Shown piece after piece: positions 1 through 5,977 of a stretch of 9,045 nt of DNA; position 1 is the stretch's first letter, and every line of letters begins with the position of its first letter. The DNA is taken from the NCBI GenBank assembly GCA_964464035.1, contig CAYXEN010000086.1, forward strand, positions 1 through 9,045, given 5' to 3'. The notes under the pieces were generated by a model. The model had not been told where the DNA came from. It did no database searches and saw only the letters and a program-made list of their open reading frames with translations. Both the position numbers and the translations under genes were made by a program. Origin of the DNA: CAYXEN01 sp964464035 (GTDB lineage: Bacteria > Krumholzibacteriota > Krumholzibacteriia > WVZY01).

Positions 1-908
1 ATTCAGCCTCGACCTATACCGAGTCTTCACCGGTCATCGCCGACATAAACGGTGACGGGAGCATGGACGTGATACTGGGAGACGAGGCCAAGTATCTGAA
101 CGCTTGGAACGTCGACGGAACCCTGGTCGACGGCTTCCCGATAGCCGTTCAGGATGCGATACGGGCGACGCCGAGCGTGATGGACGTCGATCGCGACGGC
201 GATTGCGAGATCATACTGTCCTGCTGGGACAAGAACCTGTACATCTGGGATCTCGACGGCGTGTACGACAATGATCTCGCCGATTGGCCCACGTTCCACG
301 CGAACGTCCATCGTAACGGACACCATGGATTCCTCGTTCCCACCGCCATCGGTAACGTTGCGTTCGATTTCCACGTCCTCGATCGCGCGGTCGAACTCGA
401 GTGGCTGTTCCCGCCGTCACACTACTACGAGATGGACCTTATGCGTCGCTCGGTGGGTTACGCTGACTATGAAAGAATCGCCTCGGGTCTGCGTCCCGGC
501 ATCGACGGAGTGCTGCGCTACGTGGACTCCGGGCTCGAGCAAGGGAAGAAGTACTCATACAAGCTCGAAGTGAGCGGGGACGTGAACGCGCAAATGGAAA
601 CGGGCGAGATCTACATCCCGATATCGGCCGCCAAGCTTCTCCAGAACTATCCGAATCCGTTCAACCCGACCACGGCGATCGTGTTCTATGTTCCGGAAGG
701 TGCCGCGCAGAGGGTATCGCTAAGAATATACGACGTTCGCGGTTCGCTCGTGAGAACGCTGGTCGACGGAATCTTGAAACCCGACCGGTACGAGTTCACG
801 TGGAAGGGCGAAAACGATGAGGGGCGCCCGGTGGCTTCTGGCGTGTATTTCTATCAACTGAGGGAAAAGAATTTCGTGGCTACCAAGAAGATGGTATTGC
901 TGAAGTGA
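1..908 (+). CDS. Secreted FG-GAP/VCBS-repeat protein with C-terminal sorting domain (5'-truncated)
   Basis: The reading frame is open from position 3 and runs off the left edge, so the true start is outside the window; the ATG at 63 lies inside a repeat and is not the start. The visible N-terminal part holds FG-GAP/VCBS-type beta-propeller units: 'PVIADINGDGSMDVILGDE' (nt 30-86) and 'PSVMDVDRDGDCEIILSCWD', each with a DxNxDG-like calcium loop, followed by 'DWPTFHANVHRNGHHGF', typical of the end of such propellers. Next is a fibronectin-III-like stretch (about nt 345-610; 'VELEW' ... 'YVDSGLEQGKKYSYKLEV'). The last ~90 residues (from about nt 627) are a FlgD-like / type IX-type sorting domain with 'YPNPFNPTT', 'IYDVRGSLVRTLVDG', 'SGVYFYQL' and terminal 'KKMVLLK'. 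This implies export to the surface or medium. The catalytic or binding part, if any, is upstream and unseen, so no specific function can be given. It resembles the tail of the M6 protease at 1789-4389. Confidence 0.88.
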   Translation, partial: SASTYTESSPVIADINGDGSMDVILGDEAKYLNAWNVDGTLVDGFPIAVQDAIRATPSVMDVDRDGDCEIILSCWDKNLYIWDLDGVYDNDLADWPTFHANVHRNGHHGFLVPTAIGNVAFDFHVLDRAVELEWLFPPSHYYEMDLMRRSVGYADYERIASGLRPGIDGVLRYVDSGLEQGKKYSYKLEVSGDVNAQMETGEIYIPISAAKLLQNYPNPFNPTTAIVFYVPEGAAQRVSLRIYDVRGSLVRTLVDGILKPDRYEFTWKGENDEGRPVASGVYFYQLREKNFVATKKMVLLK

Positions 909-1003
909 AGTCAAAGGATCCGCGGCCGCCTTTTGTATGGTGACGGGTGCCCGCCGCGGGCCAGCCGGACGACGAAGAATTGTGCCGCAAAGCACAAGCC
1001 CGG

Positions 1004-1051
1004 CCACCCGGGGTTATTCCCTCCTCGACACACAATCCCGGGTGGTCTTTT
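1004..1051 (+). terminator. Intrinsic terminator of the FG-GAP protein gene
   Basis: A perfect 9-bp inverted repeat, CCACCCGGG (1004-1012) and CCCGGGTGG (1037-1045), flanks a 24-nt loop and is followed directly by TCTTTT (1046-1051). It lies about 95 nt after the stop of the upstream + strand gene. The T-run exists only on the + strand, so it serves the rightward transcript. The loop is longer than usual. A smaller hairpin (TTGTGC 980-985 / GCACAA 992-997) precedes it. The T-run touches the stop codon of the convergent gene at 1051. Confidence 0.6.
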
Positions 1052-1470
1052 CACGTCTTCTTGTTCTTCTTCATCCAACGCTTGAGATCTTCGTAGGTCT
1101 TGAAGTGCTCGTCGAATTCGTACTCGGAATCGAATTCGCATTCGTCCGTGGTGTGCTCACGGCATATCTTCGGGCGCTCGTCGTATATTTCGCATAGATT
1201 CGACTTCTTGTTCAGAAACCTGCATCTATTGTGAACCATGAGATACCAGCTTTTTTCCCATATATAGATAGAGACGTTGTCGTGAGCGAGGAACCACAGG
1301 AGATCATTGTAGTCCCGCTTGCTCCTTGGCCTGTCGATCTCCAACGAGAAGTACTCGCAGCATTTGGCCGGTATGCAGCGGGAACACTGGGGATCCACGA
1401 TGATCTGTTTTTGGCTGCTCGATCTGCCGGCGCTTTTCGGCCGGCGTCTGCTTTTCGTTTTTGCGTTCAT
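1051..1470 (-). CDS. YkgJ-family cysteine cluster protein
   Basis: A 139-residue protein with the cysteine pattern of the YkgJ / CxxCxxCC family (putative zinc- or iron-chelating domain, formerly UPF0153): C29-x2-C32-x4-C37-C38 near the N-terminus, then 'RCRFL' (C83), 'LCEIYDERPKICREH' (C93, C103) and C111. The central 'C.FL....LC.IYD.RP..CR.H' block is the family signature. The family is thought to bind metal, and its biochemical role is not established. The N-terminus (residues 1-22) is basic and low-complexity (MNAKTKSRRRPKS...) and the C-terminus is lysine-rich (KRWMKKNKK). There is no signal peptide, so it is probably cytoplasmic. The ATG at 1470 is supported by GGAG on the minus strand (1475-1478 complement) with a 4-nt spacer. 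It is divergent from the M6 protease gene and convergent with the FG-GAP gene, apparently monocistronic. Confidence 0.85.
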   Translation of the reverse strand: MNAKTKSRRRPKSAGRSSSQKQIIVDPQCSRCIPAKCCEYFSLEIDRPRSKRDYNDLLWFLAHDNVSIYIWEKSWYLMVHNRCRFLNKKSNLCEIYDERPKICREHTTDECEFDSEYEFDEHFKTYEDLKRWMKKNKKT

Positions 1471-1542
1471 ATTGCTCCATTTCTAAAATCACGGCTCTGA
1501 CAGTTGATGCCTCTAGCGGCTGCTCCATAATCCACGTCGCGA

Positions 1543-1571
1543 TTTATAGCCAATTCACGATAAGTAATCAA
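1543..1571 (-). promoter_or_regulatory. Sigma70-type promoter for the YkgJ-family gene
   Basis: Read on the minus strand: TTGATT (-35, 1571-1566), a 17-bp spacer, TATAAA (-10, 1548-1543). This matches 4/6 and 5/6 of consensus at ideal spacing. The predicted transcription start is near 1536, giving a leader of about 65 nt before the ATG at 1470. Called by eye only. Confidence 0.5.
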
Positions 1572-1650
1572 GAGATAAAACGAGGTACGACGGGAAACGA
1601 TACACCCTCGTAATAATGGACGCAATAGGTCTGATATTATGAAAATCCCG

Positions 1651-1664
1651 TTGCCATGCGGCAA
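1651..1664. repeat. Inverted repeat TTGCCATGCGGCAA, possible operator
   Basis: TTGCC (1651-1655) and GGCAA (1660-1664) form a perfect 5-bp inverted repeat around ATGC. It is centred about 57 bp upstream of the predicted start of the M6 protease transcript, a position suited to an activator, and about 120 bp upstream of the predicted start of the divergent transcript. A site this short can occur by chance. Confidence 0.25.
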
Positions 1665-1679
1665 ATGCATCTATTTCGA

Positions 1680-1708
1680 TTGATGTTGTTTGGAAGATTT
1701 GATATAAT
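1680..1708 (+). promoter_or_regulatory. Sigma70-type extended -10 promoter for the M6 protease gene
   Basis: TTGATG (-35, 1680-1685), a 17-bp spacer, then a perfect TATAAT (-10, 1703-1708). The -10 is preceded by TGA (1700-1702), giving the extended -10 motif TGnTATAAT. The predicted start is near 1715, leaving a leader of about 74 nt before the ATG at 1789. It is the best promoter by eye in the left half of the window. Confidence 0.65.
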
Positions 1709-1774
1709 ATGCAAATAATGGGGATTCCGTTCTCTCGCCATCTGTTCCCGGCTCACTTATTCTATTGCTTTCCT

Positions 1775-1787
1775 GAAGGAGGCCTTC
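1775..1787 (+). promoter_or_regulatory. Shine-Dalgarno of the M6 protease gene inside a small stem-loop
   Basis: AAGGAGG (1776-1782) lies 6 nt before the ATG at 1789, an ideal ribosome binding site that fixes the start. It sits in GAAGG-AGG-CCTTC (1775-1787), a 5-bp stem with a 3-nt loop, and CTTC-GAT-GAAG (1784-1794) can form a competing stem across the start codon. Whether these folds affect translation is unknown. Confidence 0.55.
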
Positions 1788-1788
1788 G

Positions 1789-4389
1789 ATGAAGCGTCCC
1801 GTGTTCTTCTTCCTTATCCTTACGTTCTTCCTCGTTCCCTTGACCGCATCGGCTCAGATCTATCCTCCCAAGCCGGGCGTGGATATGCCGCAGGCATATT
1901 TCGAAAGGGTGAAGAAAGATCCTTCTGCATTCCAATTCCGACATGCATGGATCGAAAAAGCGGCGAGGTTGAGAGACAAGAGAGAGAGATTCCTGAAGCT
2001 GAACGGCTCCAACGGTGCGTCCCTCGCGGCGGCCGGTGATTTCGTCGTCAGTGGAACGACGAGCGTGCCTGTATTCCTTGCCAAGTTCAATAACACGCCT
2101 TCCGATCCTTATCCAGCATCGAACCTTCAAACGGAGCTTTTCAGCGGACCGTGGCCTACGGGTACGATGCATGATTTCTACAATGAGATCTCTTACGGCA
2201 ATCTGAATCTGACCGGAACGGTTTACAACTGGTTCCAATTGAGTCAGAACGACACTTACTACGAAGGTACGAGCAACGGCCTGGGGGGGGATTCCAAGGT
2301 CGGTGAACTTCTCAAGGAGGTCCTGGACAACTGGGATCCGACGGTCGATTTCGGCCAGTACGACAACGACGGTCCCGACGGAATACCGAACTCGGGTGAT
2401 GACGACGGCTACGTGGACTTCGTCTCCTTCGTTCACGCCGAGAGCGGGGGGGAATGCGGGAACAGCAATATCTGGTCCCACAGGTGGTATTACGGCGGCT
2501 GGTGGGGTGGAGCTCCCTACACGACCAACGATCCCAGCGCCTCCGGCGGTTTCATCAAGGTTCAGGATTATACAATACAGCCGGCGCTGGCCTGCGACAA
2601 TACTACGATGATACAGATCGGCGTATTCTGCCACGAGTTCGGCCACGCCTTCGGATTGCCCGACTTGTACGACACCGACGGAGGTTCACAGGGCATAGGC
2701 CATTGGGGACTCATGGGATCCGGTAGCTGGAACCAGCCTACCTCTCCCGCTCACATGTGCGTATGGTCGAAAAGCCAACTCGGATGGATTATTCCCACCA
2801 GTGTTTCTCCAAACCTTACCAACTACAACATCAACGACGTGGAAACGAACGCCCAGGCGTACAAACTCGACATCTATGAAGAGAGATGGAGGCGGAGTAC
2901 TCTTTGCGCGCTGAGCGGGACATATTCCATGCACATGGGGTTGACTTCGTCCGAGGGATCGGCGCGGGGTTGGCCCGGTGGGGACGGTTATGGCAACGAT
3001 TGGCACGAGAGGGTTGCGAGAAAGTTCGACTGGGACGGCACGACTCCGGTGGTTCTTTCTTATGACTACGCCTACGATGCCGAGACGAACTACGACTATT
3101 GCTACCTGAAAATAAACGTCAACGGCGTCGAAAGTACAGTACGCACGTATACGGGAACCGGTTCCGGCACGGAAACGAGCATCGACCTCTCGAGTTACCT
3201 GTCGGGAAGCGGCGCTTCCTATTATTACCTGGTCTTCGAGTTCGACTCGGATATCGGCTGGTCGGACGAGGACGGCAGCTACGTGAGCGCTTGCAACGGG
3301 CCTTTCACGGTGGACAACATATCCTTGAACGGCGGAGGAGTGAGCTACTTCACCGATTTCGAGACTTACGAAGACGGCTGGTTCGAGGACGACGGCCAGG
3401 TAGACCCGAAAAACATCGAGCCGGGATTCGATTACTTCCTCGTTGAGAACAGGGAAGCGATCGGGTTCGATCAATACGTTCACAATTCGGGGCTTGCGAT
3501 CTGGCACATCGATCCCGACGTCGCCGAATCGTCCCTGGGCAACACGGGAGGATCCTCGAACAACCAGACCCGCGGCGTCAAGCTCATGGAAGCAGACGGC
3601 AACTGGGACTTGATGAACAACACGAATCGCGGCGATGCGGGGGACGTGTTCCCGGGTTCCGCGAACAACTTGACTTTCGACAATGCGACCACTCCGTCCA
3701 GCCTGAGCAACGACGGGGAAAACACCGTCGCCCAGGTCTCGAGCATAAGCCCTTCGGGCAACACCATGACCGCGATGATGTCGGGCGGCGCCTTCCCGCC
3801 CACGGTCGCCTCGATTACGCCTTCCACCGGCGACAACGGATCCGGAGTGATCGCGATCAGCTCCATTCTCGGAAGCGGCATAAACTACGGGGCCGTCTTC
3901 ATCTTTCGAGACAGCCTGGGGACCGAGACGTCGGCACAGACCGTGGACTGGACAGGTCACGGCAAGATCTCCGGGACGATCGACCTGACGGGCTTGATTC
4001 CGGGCAGGTACGACGTGATCGTGCAGAATCCGGACGGCGGCCGCGGCATTCTCACCAACGGGTTCATAGTGACCGGAGCGACGGGTGTGGAGGAAGGTGC
4101 GGCTCCCAGCCGGTACGCTCTCGGCCAGAATCATCCCAACCCGTTCAACCCTTCGACCCTCATACCCTTCGATATCAGGGAGAGTTCACACGTGACTCTC
4201 AAGATCTATGATATCACGGGCAGATTGGTTCGAACGCTGGTCGACAGAGAATTGGCCGCCAGGCATTACGAGGAACGCTGGGACGGTCTCAATGACGCAG
4301 GCATGCCCGTAGGATCCGGCGTGTATTTCTACCGGCTGATTGCGGGTAAGAACTTCGTATCCGTGAAGAAGATGGTTCTCCTGAAGTAA
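1789..4389 (+). CDS. Secreted M6 family (immune inhibitor A-like) metalloprotease with sorting domain
   Basis: An 866-residue exported zinc endopeptidase. Residues 1-22 are a signal peptide (KR, hydrophobic core, cleavage at ASA-Q). The catalytic core (~70-360) has the acidic segment 'DFGQYDNDGPDG' (187-198) followed by DDDGYVD (204-210), probably calcium-binding. It then has the zinc motif 'HEFGHAFGLPDLYD' (H282, E283, H286) and the Met-containing 'HWGLMGSGSW' (305-314). Residues ~365-545 form a beta-rich jelly-roll/MAM-like domain ('LSYDYAYDAETNYDYCYLKI' ... 'GPFTVDNISL'), inserted before the M6 block 'YFLVENREAIGFDQ...GLAIWHID'. A TIG/IPT-like domain follows (~670-760), then a FlgD-like/type IX-like sorting tail (~773-866; 'HPNPFNPST' ... 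'KKMVLLK'). M6 enzymes degrade extracellular proteins; the substrate here is unknown. All catalytic residues are present. It appears monocistronic, with its own promoter, strong ribosome binding site and terminator. A run of eight G (2283-2290) lies within the gene. Confidence 0.93.
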   Translation: MKRPVFFFLILTFFLVPLTASAQIYPPKPGVDMPQAYFERVKKDPSAFQFRHAWIEKAARLRDKRERFLKLNGSNGASLAAAGDFVVSGTTSVPVFLAKFNNTPSDPYPASNLQTELFSGPWPTGTMHDFYNEISYGNLNLTGTVYNWFQLSQNDTYYEGTSNGLGGDSKVGELLKEVLDNWDPTVDFGQYDNDGPDGIPNSGDDDGYVDFVSFVHAESGGECGNSNIWSHRWYYGGWWGGAPYTTNDPSASGGFIKVQDYTIQPALACDNTTMIQIGVFCHEFGHAFGLPDLYDTDGGSQGIGHWGLMGSGSWNQPTSPAHMCVWSKSQLGWIIPTSVSPNLTNYNINDVETNAQAYKLDIYEERWRRSTLCALSGTYSMHMGLTSSEGSARGWPGGDGYGNDWHERVARKFDWDGTTPVVLSYDYAYDAETNYDYCYLKINVNGVESTVRTYTGTGSGTETSIDLSSYLSGSGASYYYLVFEFDSDIGWSDEDGSYVSACNGPFTVDNISLNGGGVSYFTDFETYEDGWFEDDGQVDPKNIEPGFDYFLVENREAIGFDQYVHNSGLAIWHIDPDVAESSLGNTGGSSNNQTRGVKLMEADGNWDLMNNTNRGDAGDVFPGSANNLTFDNATTPSSLSNDGENTVAQVSSISPSGNTMTAMMSGGAFPPTVASITPSTGDNGSGVIAISSILGSGINYGAVFIFRDSLGTETSAQTVDWTGHGKISGTIDLTGLIPGRYDVIVQNPDGGRGILTNGFIVTGATGVEEGAAPSRYALGQNHPNPFNPSTLIPFDIRESSHVTLKIYDITGRLVRTLVDRELAARHYEERWDGLNDAGMPVGSGVYFYRLIAGKNFVSVKKMVLLK

Positions 4390-4491
4390 CCGCCGCCCTC
4401 CCGCGGGATCCCGTCACGTGCCGCGGAGCCTGAAGGAAGCACCGCAAACGGCTTCGTTGACGGCGATCGATGGAGAATGAAAACCTTCCGA

Positions 4492-4533
4492 AGAAAGAAG
4501 GGGCCGCCTTTCAAGGGCGGGCCCCTTTCTTTT
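4492..4533 (+). terminator. Intrinsic terminator of the M6 protease gene
   Basis: A long hairpin: the left arm AAAGAAGGGGCCGCC and the right arm GGCGGGCCCCTTTCTTT pair almost fully (one or two bulged bases) around a short loop (TTTCAAG), ending in the T-rich CTTTCTTTT. The A-rich left arm pairs with the T-rich right arm, so it could act in both directions. It begins about 100 nt after the protease stop. Confidence 0.8.
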
Positions 4534-4653
4534 GGACGGCCGGCCGTTGCGGGGAGCCTTGAATATTTTTGCCGAAACGAGCGGAGGATGCTATTTTTCT
4601 GGCTGACGGTGTTCGTTCCGAGGCGTGCGCCGGACCGGATACAGTATTCACAA

Positions 4654-4683
4654 TTGACATTCAATGGTGTCGGATGCTAGATT
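4654..4683 (+). promoter_or_regulatory. Sigma70-type promoter of the acyl-CoA dehydrogenase-etfBA operon
   Basis: A perfect TTGACA (-35, 4654-4659), an 18-bp spacer and TAGATT (-10, 4678-4683, 4/6 of consensus), preceded by TGC (4675-4677), the extended -10 motif. The predicted start is near 4690, giving a leader of about 54 nt before the GTG at 4744. A start codon at the upstream TTG (4687) would fall at or before the transcript start, which supports the GTG. Confidence 0.6.
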
Positions 4684-4743
4684 GTTTTGACCATATGCAT
4701 CTTGGAGAGGGTTAAGCGGGAACAAGCAAGGGAGTGGTGCCAA

Positions 4744-5886
4744 GTGAACTATCGACTGACTGATGAAGAAAAGATGATCCAGCAGACCGCGAAGGAATTC
4801 GCGGACAACGAGATTGCTCCTGTCGCCGACAAGAACAATGCCGAGGGCAGGTTCCCCGCTGAGATCATCAAGAAACTCGGCGAACTCGGTTTCATGGGTA
4901 TCAATGTTCCTGAAGAGTACGGCGGTTCCAACCTGGGTAACTTCTGCCTGGTGCTGGTGACCGAGGAGATAAACCGCGTTTGCGCTTCCACCGGTGTGAC
5001 CGTATCCGTGCATCATTCGCTGGCGTGCTATCCAATAGCGAAGTACGCGACGGATTCCGTGAAGGAGAAGTACCTTCCCAAAATGGCCAAGGGCGAGCTG
5101 ATAGGCGCCTATGCGCTCACGGAACCTCATTCGGGGAGCGACGCGGCGGCGTTGAGCGCCAAGGCCGTCAAGGACGGCAACGAGTACGTCCTGAACGGAA
5201 CGAAGAGTTTCATAACGACGGGGGCGGAAGCGGGAGTGATCGTGGCCATGGTGCGCACGGACGAATCCCACAAGACCAAAGGCATAAGCGCTTTCGTCCT
5301 CGAGCAGGGGATGAAGGGCCTTATCGTCGGCAAGAAGGAAGACAAGCTCGGGCTTCGGGCTTCGAGCACGACGGAATTGATTTTCGAGGATCTCAGGGTG
5401 CCGGCGGAGAACATGCTCGGAGAAGAGGGAGGCGGGTTCAAGATCGCCCTGGACACCTTGGACGGAGGAAGGATAGGGATCGCGACGCAAGCGGTCGGTA
5501 TAGCCCAGGCCTGCCTCGATGCGTCGGTGGCTTACGCCCGGGAGAGGGAACAATTCGGACGCAAGATATCCGAGTTCCAATCGATACAATGGAAGATAGC
5601 CAACATGGCGACGAGGATCCACGCCGCAAGGCTGATGGTCTACCATGCAGCCCGTCTCAAGGACGCGGGCTTGCCCCATTCCAAGGAAGCGGCGATGGCC
5701 AAACTCTTCGCTTCGGAGACTGCGAATGCGGCGGCCAAGGAGGCCGTCCAGATTCACGGCGGCGCAGGTTACACGGTGGATTTTCCCGTCGAGCGTTACT
5801 TCCGCGACGCCCGGATCACGGAAATCTACGAGGGAACGAGCGAGATCCAGAGGCTCGTCATCTCGAGGCATATTCTCGGGGAATGA
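4744..5886 (+). CDS. Acyl-CoA dehydrogenase, short-chain/butyryl-CoA type
   Basis: An FAD-dependent acyl-CoA dehydrogenase (380 residues, the usual family length) that introduces a trans-2,3 double bond into a CoA thioester and passes electrons to electron-transfer flavoprotein. I chose GTG at 4744 because translation then begins 'MNYRLTDEEKMIQQTAKEFA', as in relatives, with GGAG (4731-4734) 9 nt upstream; the frame stays open back to a TTG at 4687. Visible motifs are 'YALTEPHSGSDA' (123-134, flavin/substrate region), 'NGTKSFITTG', 'QFGRKISEFQSIQ', 'QIHGGAGYT' and 'EIYEGTSEIQ'. In the last, E363 sits at the catalytic-base position of short/medium-chain enzymes. The closest style is butyryl-CoA dehydrogenase (Bcd/AcdA). 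Chain-length preference cannot be set from sequence, and an acyl-CoA of branched-chain amino acid breakdown is an alternative substrate. It is the first gene of an operon with etfB and etfA, its expected electron acceptor. Confidence 0.95.
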   Translation: MNYRLTDEEKMIQQTAKEFADNEIAPVADKNNAEGRFPAEIIKKLGELGFMGINVPEEYGGSNLGNFCLVLVTEEINRVCASTGVTVSVHHSLACYPIAKYATDSVKEKYLPKMAKGELIGAYALTEPHSGSDAAALSAKAVKDGNEYVLNGTKSFITTGAEAGVIVAMVRTDESHKTKGISAFVLEQGMKGLIVGKKEDKLGLRASSTTELIFEDLRVPAENMLGEEGGGFKIALDTLDGGRIGIATQAVGIAQACLDASVAYAREREQFGRKISEFQSIQWKIANMATRIHAARLMVYHAARLKDAGLPHSKEAAMAKLFASETANAAAKEAVQIHGGAGYTVDFPVERYFRDARITEIYEGTSEIQRLVISRHILGE

Positions 5887-5889
5887 TCC

Positions 5890-5908
5890 ATCTTCGGCGT
5901 TCGAAGAT
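5890..5908 (+). repeat. Hairpin in the acyl-CoA dehydrogenase-etfB gap
   Basis: ATCTTCG (5890-5896) and CGAAGAT (5902-5908) form a perfect 7-bp stem with a GCGTT loop, starting 3 nt after the dehydrogenase stop. No T-run follows, so it is not an intrinsic terminator. It could stabilise or process the mRNA. A 13-bp palindrome, TGTCTTGAAGACA (5925-5937), lies just downstream. Confidence 0.4.
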
Positions 5909-5977
5909 CGGTGATTGCACAGGATGTCTTGAAGACACGGCGACGATGCAGGGAAACCCCTTCAAGGAGGTTGGATC

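Larger units (their letters stand above)
1471..1788. other. Divergent intergenic region between ykgJ-like and M6 protease genes
   Basis: A 318-bp gap that is visibly more AT-rich than the flanking genes. It holds one sigma70-like promoter for each divergent gene (minus: 1543-1571; plus: 1680-1708), a 14-bp inverted repeat TTGCCATGCGGCAA (1651-1664) just upstream of the plus -35, and the Shine-Dalgarno sequences of both genes. I see no convincing small gene. An open minus-strand frame of 67 codons (1467-1670) ends in an ATGA overlap with the ykgJ-like start but lacks a ribosome binding site and looks random. Confidence 0.6.
4390..4743. other. Intergenic region between protease and acyl-CoA dehydrogenase genes
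   Basis: This 354-bp stretch holds the protease terminator (4492-4533), the promoter of the acyl-CoA dehydrogenase operon (4654-4683) and its leader. The first 100 bp after the protease stop is GC-rich, with short self-complementary stretches. I see no convincing coding sequence; short open frames here lack ribosome binding sites. Confidence 0.6.

Noticed and set aside
1304..1528. 74-codon minus-strand frame overlapping the start of the ykgJ-like gene
   Set aside because: Out of frame with the cysteine-cluster gene and without family motifs; the GGAG that seems to belong to it serves the gene at 1470.
1635..1640. Second plus-strand -10 (TATTAT) in the divergent region
   Set aside because: No -35 match lies 16-18 bp upstream; the promoter at 1680-1708 is far better.
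1467..1670. Possible 67-codon minus-strand gene ending in an ATGA overlap with the ykgJ-like start
   Set aside because: The overlap would suggest translational coupling, but there is no ribosome binding site, the composition looks random, and the better promoter for the ykgJ-like gene lies inside it.
2686..4134. Long minus-strand open frame (482 codons) opposite the protease gene
   Set aside because: It lies wholly antisense to a confident M6 protease; its translation is Arg/Val/His-rich with no domain. Such frames are common opposite GC-rich genes.
4687..4743. 19-residue N-terminal extension of the acyl-CoA dehydrogenase from a TTG
   Set aside because: The extension begins at the predicted transcription start, has no ribosome binding site, and family members begin at the 'MNYRLT' position.
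4648..5871. Minus-strand open frame (407 codons) opposite the acyl-CoA dehydrogenase
   Set aside because: Antisense shadow of a strongly conserved gene; the product has no family features.
5915..5943. Internal promoter before etfB (TTGCAC)
   Set aside because: No acceptable -10 lies 16-18 bp downstream (the sequence there is GC-rich CGGCGA).
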